Shown piece after piece: positions 17,030 through 24,083 of a stretch of 52,559 bases of DNA. The DNA lies in assembly GCA_020247305.1 (NCBI GenBank), contig JADCJE010000029.1, positions 1 through 52,559 on the forward strand. Direction: 5' to 3'. The notes beneath the pieces were generated by a model. The model saw nothing but the letters and a program-made list of their open reading frames with translations. It searched no databases and had not been told where the DNA came from. Each line of letters opens with the position of its first letter. Within the stretch, counting starts at the first letter, position 1. The translations under genes were made by a program, and so were the position numbers. Origin of the DNA: Phycisphaerales bacterium (GTDB lineage: Bacteria > Planctomycetota > UBA1135 > UBA2386).

Positions 17030-17662
17030 TCAGTACTCGCTGGCCACGCCGAAGTAGGCGCCGTTGTTGGCGCGGATGACGTCGTCGAGCGAGAACTGGC
17101 TGTCGATCGAGATCGCCGACAGGCCGTCGGGACCGATCGTGAACAGGTCGTAGTCGGAGTTCAGCGGCAGGTTGGGTCCGGTGCGCCGCTGCGTGTCGAC
17201 GACTTCGATTGCTGTCGACACCTCGAAGTCGTACCTCGCGAGCTGCCGCTGCTTGACCGCGGTCTCCTTCAGGAGGCTCGGTGGGATCGCCTGCGTCTTG
17301 ACCTTCGGCTTCGGCGCTTCGAGCAAGCCGGCCCGCATCGCCGCTTCCCAGCCGTCGCCGGTGCCGTGCTCGTAGTTCAGGTAGAAGTACGGATTGCCCC
17401 AGGGATCGGTCTTGCCGGGGAAGCCGACGACGCCGAGCGCCAGCGGCAGTTCGCCGTTGACGACGCGGAAGGAGTCGATGGCCGTGGAAATCGTGCGCAA
17501 TTCGAACTTGGCCTTCCCGATGCGCGCGGTCCGCAGCGCGGCGCTGTACTGCGGCACGCCGACGACGGCGAGGATCGCGAGGACGGCGACGACGATGCAC
17601 AGTTCGAGCAGCGTGAAGCCGCCGTCGTCGCCGCGCGCGCCCCGGTTCGGTTGCCCCGTCAT
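17030..17662 (-). CDS. Type II secretion/type IV pilin-like protein (GspG-like)
   Basis: This 210-residue protein has a prepilin N-terminus: short leader, cleavage between Gly15 and Phe16 (GGFTLLELCIVVAVLAIL), with Glu5 of the mature protein present. The hydrophobic helix is followed by the GspG-style helix-loop (FELRTISTAIDSFRVVNGELP) and a WGNPYFYLNY segment like the conserved DPWGNPY of type II secretion major pseudopilins. It should assemble into a short pseudopilus after cleavage by a prepilin peptidase located elsewhere. About 70 residues are inserted after the WGNP block compared with standard GspG. It is the first gene of a unit with the HAMP protein and the kinase. Confidence 0.88.
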   Translation of the reverse strand: MTGQPNRGARGDDGGFTLLELCIVVAVLAILAVVGVPQYSAALRTARIGKAKFELRTISTAIDSFRVVNGELPLALGVVGFPGKTDPWGNPYFYLNYEHGTGDGWEAAMRAGLLEAPKPKVKTQAIPPSLLKETAVKQRQLARYDFEVSTAIEVVDTQRRTGPNLPLNSDYDLFTIGPDGLSAISIDSQFSLDDVIRANNGAYFGVASEY

Positions 17663-17820
17663 GCCGGTGCTATCGACCCGCCGCCCCCCGCGTCCTGAGT
17701 CGAGAACAAATGAGCCCCTACCACCTTGACCGGTGCTTCGCGATTGGCCACGCCGAGCCGGGCAGGCTGCCCGTGGCAGCATGCGGCGGTGTCGATGCGC
17801 CCGGGCGCACGGCACCGATG

Positions 17821-17870
17821 GCCAGCACTAGGGGCCAGCACTGGAGGCCGGCACGGGCCAGCACTGGAGG
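17821..17870. repeat. Three short direct repeats
   Basis: GCCAGCACTAGGG at 17821-17833, then GCCAGCACTGGAGG at 17834-17847 and again at 17857-17870. They lie in the 292-base gap between the pilin start and tRNA-Leu, which shows nothing else I recognise. Probably local duplication; no function is assigned. Confidence 0.4.
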
Positions 17871-17954
17871 TCGGGAGCGACGGCCGCCGTCGGCAGCCAG
17901 CCAGGACCGCCGCGCGCCGGGGGCGCATGCCCCTCGCGCGCGGCCGCGGGACGA

Positions 17955-18042
17955 TGGTGCCCAGGACAGGATTTGAACCTGCAAGCCCTTTTGGGGCGCT
18001 AGCACCTCAAGCTAGTGCGTCTGCCAATTCCGCCACCTGGGC
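17955..18042 (-). tRNA. tRNA-Leu (anticodon GAG)
   Basis: The minus strand gives an 88-base class II tRNA: acceptor GCCCAGG/CCTGGGC, anticodon stem CTAGC/GCTAG with loop TTGAGGT (anticodon GAG, reading CUC/CUU leucine codons), a long variable arm CGCCCCAAAAGGGC typical of leucine tRNAs, T arm GCAGG-TTCAAAT-CCTGT and an encoded CCA. It stands alone, followed by the repeat-bearing gap. Confidence 0.95.
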
Positions 18043-18119
18043 GTCCAGCGAGGGCGCGGAGCCTAGCGAGCACGTCGGGGTTTGCAACCTCGAACCGGCG
18101 CCAACCCGCCCGCCGGTCC

Positions 18120-20252
18120 TCACCGCTCGGCGGCCGCGACCCGCGCCTGGAAGCGGATCGCCCCGTTCTCCAGCTCGAGCTGCACGTAGGCGCTGTCGAC
18201 CATGCTGGCGACACTGCGGAAGGTCTTGAGCCGCTCGCGGCCCTCCGCCGTGAAGCTGGAGCGCTCCTTGCGCCACTGCTCGCGCAGCCACGCCACGACC
18301 GCCGCGTCGAAGTCGCCGCCGGGCGCGGTCATCGTCTTCGGCATGCTCGCCTTGCTGGGGTACTGCGGGAACCGCTGCCGGCGCACCTGGTCCTCGGCGT
18401 TGGGCCGGTTCTGCATCATCCACTCGGGGTCGGCCTGCTCGCTGTCGGCCTCGGCGAACGCGATGTAGTCGTCGAGCAGCGGCAGCATGTTGCCGCCGTG
18501 TAGCCAGACGAAGGCGTTGAGGTCCTTGGGCAGTTCGCGCTCGGCCGCGGCGAAGCCGGGCAAGTCGCGGATCGAGCGACTGCCGGTCAGGCCCGGATAG
18601 CGGGCGCGCAGGATGTCGCAGATCAGCGGACCGGAGTTCGACAGCACGAAGAACTCGCGGAAGACGATGACCGCGATCTCGCCGGTGCCGGGGATCTGCG
18701 GGTTGGTGAACTCGTTGACCGGCTCGGGCAGCTTGCCGCCGCCGAACGGCACCGACAGCAGCCACTGCTTGCGGAAGCCGAACGTGCTGGCGTAGGTGCG
18801 CAGCAGGGTGACGACCTCGTCGGCGATCGGCTTGCCGTTGGGCTGCAGCCAGAACACCCACGCCACCTGCGGCACCGGCGAGCGCGCCGCCACCGGGATC
18901 TTCAGCTCGCCGTTCTCCTCGCGCTCCGTCACCGGGTCGTTCTGGCGGAAGACGAAGCCGGTGCGCGGCAGCAGCGCCGGCCGGATGCGCTCGATCAGTT
19001 CGCGCACGTTCGGCACGTTCTGGCCGAGGAAGCTGGTGCGCGCGACCATCTCGTCGAAGAGTTGGCGCTCCTTCTCGTCGAGCGCGTCGAACATGGCGTT
19101 GAGGAACTCGCCGGCCGGCATGCGCAGCGCCGCCGCCGCGCACGCCGACTCCGGCACCATCGCCAGGAACGGATCGAGCCACTTCTCGCGCGGCTCGACC
19201 TCGGCCTTGTAGAAGCTCGACTGGAAGGTCGTGTGCTGGCGGCTGTTGAGCCCGATCTGGCCGGTGGCGCAGACGGCGCCGTCGGCGAACATCGCGCCGC
19301 CGGAGACCTGCTGCCAGCCGCGCAGGTTGAGGAACGCGGCGAGCACGCGCTCGTTCATGCTGTCCTTGGCCTGCGGATCGGGCCACGAGGCCGCGAACCG
19401 GCGGAAGCCGTCGAAGGCGTTCGGCTCGACGACGAACTCGGCGACGTTCGCCGGCGCAACGTCGTTGACGTCGGCCCAGCGCACGATGCGCTTCTCGGCG
19501 CCGTCGGTATAGGCGGCCATGCGGCCGACCGGCTCCTCGTCGCGGTTGCCGTCGATGAGCCGCTGGCTCTGCTCGAAGAGGCCCTTGTCGTTGCCGACCA
19601 TCAGCAGGTCGAGGTGCCGGCGCACGCGCAGCGGCGTGGCGGCGCCGGGCAGCTTGACGACGAGGTCGGGGCCGTCGACGGCGCATTCGACGCCGGCCTG
19701 CCGCAGCTGCGACTGCACGAAGCCGAAGCGGGCGAGGCCGGCGATGGCCTTCACGCGCCACGTCACCCGCATGTAGGCGCACCACTGCGGCTCGGCCAGC
19801 GGCCGCGGCGGCTGCTGCGAGTAGTCCTGCTCGTAGCCCGCGACGAGCACCTCGTCGCCGACGAGGTCGCGCAGCACGTCGAGGAAGCCGCCCGAGTCGG
19901 CGCGCACGCGCGCGACCTCGGCCGCGGCCTGCTCGCTCAGACGGGTGATGCCGGCGCGTTCCCACGCCTTGCCCAGCTCGCCGTCGGCCAGCGCGGCGAA
20001 CCCGCGCAACTCCGCCAACCCGTCCCAGAAGCGGGGTTTCGGGAACTCGGCGAAGTCGTCGGCGAGGCGCTGCTTGCGCACGAAGAAGTTGACGCCGCGC
20101 GGCACCACGTCGCGCAGTTCGCCGGCCGCGGCTTCGAACGGGTTGAAGACGAAGGCGGCGACGAAGAGCAGCAGGAACAGCACGAGACCGCCGAGCGCGA
20201 TCCCGACCTTGCGGAGGATGCGTCGCGAACCCTTGGGCTTCGGTTTGGCCAT
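18120..20252 (-). CDS. Large single-pass envelope protein of unknown function
   Basis: This 710-residue protein has a basic start (MAKPKPKGSRRILRKVG), one membrane helix (about 18-44) and a large, presumably periplasmic, remainder. It has many aromatic and Trp residues and mixed alpha/beta character. I recognise no catalytic motif. Segments such as VPRGVNFFVRK, RRHLDLLMVGNDKGL and the ASSMVDSAYVQLELENG-type end look like the large substrate- or lipid-contacting proteins that planctomycetes encode with one N-terminal anchor. ATG at 20252 is chosen for the anchor. The gene is divergent from the aminotransferase, 139 bases away, with no clear promoter visible. Confidence 0.65.
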   Translation of the reverse strand: MAKPKPKGSRRILRKVGIALGGLVLFLLLFVAAFVFNPFEAAAGELRDVVPRGVNFFVRKQRLADDFAEFPKPRFWDGLAELRGFAALADGELGKAWERAGITRLSEQAAAEVARVRADSGGFLDVLRDLVGDEVLVAGYEQDYSQQPPRPLAEPQWCAYMRVTWRVKAIAGLARFGFVQSQLRQAGVECAVDGPDLVVKLPGAATPLRVRRHLDLLMVGNDKGLFEQSQRLIDGNRDEEPVGRMAAYTDGAEKRIVRWADVNDVAPANVAEFVVEPNAFDGFRRFAASWPDPQAKDSMNERVLAAFLNLRGWQQVSGGAMFADGAVCATGQIGLNSRQHTTFQSSFYKAEVEPREKWLDPFLAMVPESACAAAALRMPAGEFLNAMFDALDEKERQLFDEMVARTSFLGQNVPNVRELIERIRPALLPRTGFVFRQNDPVTEREENGELKIPVAARSPVPQVAWVFWLQPNGKPIADEVVTLLRTYASTFGFRKQWLLSVPFGGGKLPEPVNEFTNPQIPGTGEIAVIVFREFFVLSNSGPLICDILRARYPGLTGSRSIRDLPGFAAAERELPKDLNAFVWLHGGNMLPLLDDYIAFAEADSEQADPEWMMQNRPNAEDQVRRQRFPQYPSKASMPKTMTAPGGDFDAAVVAWLREQWRKERSSFTAEGRERLKTFRSVASMVDSAYVQLELENGAIRFQARVAAAER

Positions 20253-20391
20253 CGCGGCGGAAGGTAACGGTCCCGGCGGCGCGCCGGGAGCGCGATGCTC
20301 GGCACCGACGCCAGACCGGCGACTTTCTTCCCCGGAGCGCGCGGGCGAGCCGTTTGCCTTCGCCGCCGGGCGGGGGTCTACTGCCCGGCCC

Positions 20392-21579
20392 ATGTCCGGC
20401 CTGCAGCCCAACGCCCGCTCCCGCCGCATTGAGGAATCCGCGACGCTCGCGATCTCGGCGACGGCCGCGCGCCTGAAGTCCGAGGGCAAGGACGTCGTCT
20501 CGCTCGGCGCCGGCGAGCCCGACTTCCCGGTGCCCGCGCCGATCGCCGACGCCGGCGTGCGCGCGATCCAGCAGGGCAACTACCGCTACACGCCCGCCCC
20601 CGGCGTGCCCGAACTGCGCGCCGCCGGCGCGGCGTGGCTGCAGCAGGCCTTCGGCCTGTCGTACGCCAAGGACGAGGTCATGGTCTGCGCCGGCGCCAAG
20701 GCCGCGCTGCACATGGCGCTCGACGCCATCGTCGAACCGGGCGACCGCGTGCTCATCCTGGCGCCGTACTGGGTCAGCTACCCGGCGCTGGTCACCATGT
20801 CGGACGGCGTGCCGGCGGTCGTGCCGGCCGTGCCCGAGCAGGGTTTCGTGCACACGCCCGAGCAGATCGCCGCCGCCATCGCGCAGCACGGCGCCAAGGG
20901 CATCGTGCTGAACTTCCCGAACAACCCGTCGGGCACGGTGCCGACGCGCGCGCAGCTGCAGGCCATCGTCGACGTGTGCCTGCGCCACGGCCTGTGGATC
21001 GTGTCGGACGAGATCTACGCGACGCTGCTGTACGACGACGCGACGCACGTGTCGCCGGCCGCCCTGCCCGGCGCCCGCGACCACACGATCGTGGTCAACG
21101 GCTTCACCAAGAGCCACACGCTGACCGGCTGGCGCACGAGCTTCCTCGCCGGCCCGCGCGCCGTCGTCGACGCCGCCTGCCGCATCCAGAGCCAGGTGCT
21201 CGGCAACCCGTGCACGATCAGCCAGGCGGCGACGCTCGCGGCGTGCGAGGTGCCGGTGCCCGGCGAGCACGAGAAGCGCATGCGGGCGTTCCACGAGCGC
21301 CGCGCCTTCCTGCTCGACCGCGTCAACCGCATCCCCGGCATGAAGCTCGCGCCGCCGCGCGGCGCCTTCTACGCGCTGATCGACGTGCGCGACTTCTGCC
21401 GCGAACGCGGCATCGACGACGTCGTCTTCTGCGAGCGCCTGCTCGCCCGCCACCTGCTGGCGGCGGTGCCGGGCAGCGCCTTCGCCATCCCGGGCTTCGT
21501 GCGGCTCAGCTACGCCGCCTCGATGGACAGCCTGCGCAAGGCCGCCGACCGCCTCGCCGCGTTCGCGGAGGCGAAGTGA
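20392..21579 (+). CDS. Class I aminotransferase (aspartate aminotransferase-like)
   Basis: This 395-residue protein is a fold-type I PLP enzyme of the I-gamma/beta AspB type. Motifs: SLGAGEPDFPVP at the N-terminus, YRYTPAPGVPELR, the NFPNNPSGTV loop, SDEIYATLLYDD, and the Schiff-base Lys240 in GFTKSHTLTGWRTS, with the carboxylate-binding Arg near the C-terminus (GFVRLSYAAS). It transfers amino groups between amino acids and 2-oxo acids; aspartate/2-oxoglutarate is the likely pair, but this group also includes prephenate and tyrosine aminotransferases. The stop overlaps the next gene (GTGA), so an OB/exonuclease protein is co-translated with it. Confidence 0.93.
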   Translation: MSGLQPNARSRRIEESATLAISATAARLKSEGKDVVSLGAGEPDFPVPAPIADAGVRAIQQGNYRYTPAPGVPELRAAGAAWLQQAFGLSYAKDEVMVCAGAKAALHMALDAIVEPGDRVLILAPYWVSYPALVTMSDGVPAVVPAVPEQGFVHTPEQIAAAIAQHGAKGIVLNFPNNPSGTVPTRAQLQAIVDVCLRHGLWIVSDEIYATLLYDDATHVSPAALPGARDHTIVVNGFTKSHTLTGWRTSFLAGPRAVVDAACRIQSQVLGNPCTISQAATLAACEVPVPGEHEKRMRAFHERRAFLLDRVNRIPGMKLAPPRGAFYALIDVRDFCRERGIDDVVFCERLLARHLLAAVPGSAFAIPGFVRLSYAASMDSLRKAADRLAAFAEAK

Positions 21580-22664
21580 ACGACCCCGAGATGAGGGGCC
21601 GCGTCGCGCAGGCCCCGAACCTCGCCGCGCTGCATCCGGCCGACCACGACTGGGACGTCTTCGCGCAGCTGCGCACGGTGAAGGAACTGCAGACCAAGGC
21701 CGGCAAGCCGTTCCTCGTGCTCGAACTCGGCGACCTCAGCGGCTCGATCGAGGGCAAGGTCTGGTCGAACAGCGCCGAGGCAATGGCGGCGGCGAAGGCG
21801 GCCGCGCCGGGCAGCCTGCTGAAGCTGCGCGGCCGCGTCGACGAGTACCAGGGCAAGGGCCAGTTCGTCGTCGACCGCCTGCGCGTCGTGCCCGACGACG
21901 AGAAGCCGGAGGGCTACGACCCCGAGCAGATCGTCGATCCGGCGCTGGCGGCGGTCGAGGACCTGTGCTGCCGCACGCTCGTGTTCGACATCGAGACGGT
22001 GCCGGCGCACGACCGCCGCGAGCTGCCGACCTCGATCGCCGCGGCGCTGTCGGAGTCGGCGACGCAGAAGGAGATGGAGCCGGCGGCGCTGATGGGCATG
22101 TCGCCGTTCCTCGGCAAGGTCGTGTCGCTGGCGATCGGCGACGGCGACGCCGAGGGCGGCATCGACGACGTCACCGTGCTGGCCGTGCCGCCGCCCGGCT
22201 TCGACGCCAGCGCGTGCCCCAAGTGGCTGCGGCTGATGGACGAGGCCGAGCTGCTGCGCGCGTTCTGGGCGCTGTGCAGCCGCGCCGAGACGGTGGTGTC
22301 GTTCAACGGCCGCGGCTTCGACGTGCCGTTCCTGGCCGCGCGCAGCCTGATCCACGGCGTGCCGGTGCGCGTCGACCTGATGTCGCAGCGCTTCAGCCTG
22401 CGCCCCCACCTCGACCTGCTGGAGATCCTGAGCCAGAAGGGCCGCGGACCCAGCAAGCTCGACGTCATCTGCTGGGCGCTCGGCATCCAGAGCCCCAAGG
22501 GCGAGATGGACGGTTCGATGGTCGCGCCGGCGTACGAGCGCGGCGACCTCGTCAAGATCGCCGAGTACAACGCCCACGACGTGCGCGCGACCGGCGCGGT
22601 CTACCGGCGCTGCCGCGACCTGCTGCTGCGCTATCGCAGCGATTGGGCGGCGGCGCGCAAGTAG
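21576..22664 (+). CDS. OB-fold plus DEDDy 3'-5' exonuclease fusion
   Basis: This protein, about 362 residues long, joins an N-terminal OB-fold (about 25-105: QLRTVKELQTKAGKPFLVLEL, DLSGSIEGKVWS, GRVDEYQGKGQFVVD), very like the nucleic-acid-binding domain of YhaM, to a C-terminal PolB-type proofreading exonuclease domain. Exonuclease motifs are FDIET (Asp138, Glu140), SFNGRGFDVPFL and YNAHDVRATG with the Tyr and Asp of the DEDDy class. It should remove 3' nucleotides from DNA or RNA. The GTG start overlaps the aminotransferase stop; ATG at 21591 is an alternative. It converges on the candidate selenoprotein gene with only 22 bases between their ends. Confidence 0.85.
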   Translation: MNDPEMRGRVAQAPNLAALHPADHDWDVFAQLRTVKELQTKAGKPFLVLELGDLSGSIEGKVWSNSAEAMAAAKAAAPGSLLKLRGRVDEYQGKGQFVVDRLRVVPDDEKPEGYDPEQIVDPALAAVEDLCCRTLVFDIETVPAHDRRELPTSIAAALSESATQKEMEPAALMGMSPFLGKVVSLAIGDGDAEGGIDDVTVLAVPPPGFDASACPKWLRLMDEAELLRAFWALCSRAETVVSFNGRGFDVPFLAARSLIHGVPVRVDLMSQRFSLRPHLDLLEILSQKGRGPSKLDVICWALGIQSPKGEMDGSMVAPAYERGDLVKIAEYNAHDVRATGAVYRRCRDLLLRYRSDWAAARK

Positions 22665-22686
22665 GGCGGCGGACGGCGCCGCGCGC

Positions 22687-23163
22687 TCACCGTGCGAACG
22701 GCAGCGCGTCCGGCACCAGCACGACCTCCGGCCGGCGCTCGACGCGCGCCAGCACGAGGCCGTCCGCCGCCGGGCCTTCCCAGCGCCACGCCAACTCTGC
22801 GCCGGCGAGTTCGAACCACAGCCCGCCGGCGCGCGCCGTCGTGCGCCCGCGCGCCTCGATCCACATGCGCTCGGGCAGGAACCCGGCCTGGTCGACGGCG
22901 ATCGGCACGCCGGCGAGGTCCGGCACGCGGTCCGTCGCCGGCGTGATCGTGCAGCGGTTGGCTTGCAGATCCACCTGGACATCAGCCACGCCATCCAGGC
23001 GCAGCAGGCCGTCGGCCACGGCCTTCACTCAAGGCAGTCACTCGAGCCCGAGCGTCTCGATCCAGATGGTCTGCAGGCCGTGGCCGCGGGCGGCGGCGGC
23101 CTGCGGCAGCGGCGCCTGGCAGGCGACGGCGAGCAGCAGGGGAAGGGCGAGCGTGCGGCGCAT
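22687..23163 (-). CDS. Candidate UxxU selenoprotein: exported HMA-domain protein
   Basis: Read through two in-frame TGA codons, this gene gives one protein of 158 residues. Residues 1-15 form a signal sequence ending in a possible lipobox (LLAVAC, Cys15). From residue 31 it is a heavy-metal-associated (HMA/MerP-like) domain: strand QTIWIETLG, loop G39-L-E-U42-L-P-U45, helix VKAVADGLLRLDGV, strand ADVQVDL. MerP-type domains have GMxCxxC at this exact place, so both metal-binding cysteines are replaced by TGA and the protein has no other CxxC. TGAs are at 23040-23038 and 23031-23029. The same frame is intact before, between and after them. A further ~50-residue C-terminal part is unfamiliar. 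The ATG lies 15 bases after the upstream gene's stop. Without Sec insertion the alternative is a 41-residue peptide and a GTG-started ORF. Confidence 0.72.
23006..23024 (-). promoter_or_regulatory. Possible bacterial SECIS hairpin
   Basis: On the minus strand AGGCCGT (23024-23018), a GGCCG loop and ACGGCCT (23012-23006) form a 7-bp stem. The loop begins with GG, and the first loop G lies 21 bases after the first TGA, within the distance range known for bacterial SECIS elements. A second stem, CCTGGA/TCCAGG (22999-22994 with 22979-22974), could serve the second TGA. Sequence alone cannot prove SelB binding. Confidence 0.4.
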
Positions 23164-23178
23164 CGGGGCAGGCGGCGA

Positions 23179-24024
23179 CTAGAACAGAACGCGGAAGGTT
23201 ACCAGCACGCCGACGCGGAAGCCGCCGAGCGCCGATTCCGTGTCGTCGACGAGCGGCAGCAGCACGCCGGCCTCGACGCTCGTCGCCGCGGTGGCATTGG
23301 CCTGCAGACCGACCAGCGCCTTGGCGTAGAAGCCGCCATTGTCCTGGCCGACGCCGCCCTGGCGGTCGTCCTGCTGCCAGCCGGAGATCAGCTCCACCAC
23401 CGAGCGCAGTTCGTTGCGGTGCACACCCGGCTCGAAGCGCACGGGGTGCAGACGCATCCACCACGCGGCGTCGAAGGTGACCGCCTCACCGGGCGCGAAG
23501 ACGCCGTCCTCGGTGTATGTCCAGCCGCGCAGCGCCGCCGCGGCGCGGTGGCGGTCGCGCACCGTCGTCCAACCAACACCCGCGCCGAAGCCGTACACGC
23601 CGAGCCCGAGCGCGGCGCGGCGGCCGAGGTCGACGCCGCCGACACGGCCGTCATCGTCGCCGGTCGGCAGGCGCACGTTGCCGAGCACCGACAGGCGCTC
23701 GGACCGCATCACCGCGTCGGCGCGAACCAGCGCCCACTTGGCGCCGAACTCCAGGTCGCCGAGGCCGCTCGTGCTGCCCTGCGTCGCGGCGGTGTCGACC
23801 TCGCGTGCGATCCACGGCACGCCGGCTTCGAACTGCAGCCAGCGGTTCTGCGACCACGCTGCGCGCGTCGTCGCGCGCAGGTCGTCCGCGCCGGCCCGAT
23901 GCTGCCACTCGAACGTCTCGCGCGCGGCGATCAGCGCCGGCGACAGCACGCCGGCGTCGGTCGTCAGCAGTTGCGCCGGCAGGACGGCGGCGAGCGCGGC
24001 GACGGCGAGGACGGGGCGCAACAT
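23179..24024 (-). CDS. Outer-membrane MetA-pathway/transporter-like protein
   Basis: This 281-residue protein has a signal peptide (MLRPVLAVAALAAVLPAQ) and then alternating beta strands ending in a terminal Phe (VLVTFRVLF), as outer-membrane beta barrels do. Segments such as GLGDLEFGAKWAL, GNVRLPTGDDDG and a strand-rich C-terminal half match the PF13557-type 'phenol MetA degradation' outer-membrane family, whose members often sit beside metal or solvent transport genes. It probably forms a small barrel or channel. The next gene downstream (15 bases) encodes the candidate HMA selenoprotein, which suggests a metal- or chalcogen-related role. The HD gene lies 59 bases upstream on the same strand. 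Confidence 0.75.
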   Translation of the reverse strand: MLRPVLAVAALAAVLPAQLLTTDAGVLSPALIAARETFEWQHRAGADDLRATTRAAWSQNRWLQFEAGVPWIAREVDTAATQGSTSGLGDLEFGAKWALVRADAVMRSERLSVLGNVRLPTGDDDGRVGGVDLGRRAALGLGVYGFGAGVGWTTVRDRHRAAAALRGWTYTEDGVFAPGEAVTFDAAWWMRLHPVRFEPGVHRNELRSVVELISGWQQDDRQGGVGQDNGGFYAKALVGLQANATAATSVEAGVLLPLVDDTESALGGFRVGVLVTFRVLF

Positions 24025-24083
24025 GCCCACAGAAGAACGCCGCGGCGCGCCGCGCGCAACGCAGACGGCGCGCCACGGCCCCT

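Noticed and set aside
17821..17870. A CRISPR-like repeat array
   Set aside because: Only three 13-14 base copies with no even spacers; a simple local duplication is enough.
18007..21453. An 1148-codon minus-strand frame
   Set aside because: It overlaps tRNA-Leu, the envelope protein and the aminotransferase in another frame and has shadow-type composition.
22687..23028. A stand-alone 113-residue protein starting with GTG at 23028
   Set aside because: It would begin in the middle of an HMA helix, directly after the loop where both cysteines are expected. The upstream frame supplies the missing signal and first strand, so one protein read through two TGAs fits better.
23038..23163. A separate 41-residue exported peptide ending at the first TGA
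   Set aside because: Its end breaks the HMA domain right at GLE, and the same frame continues with the expected domain.
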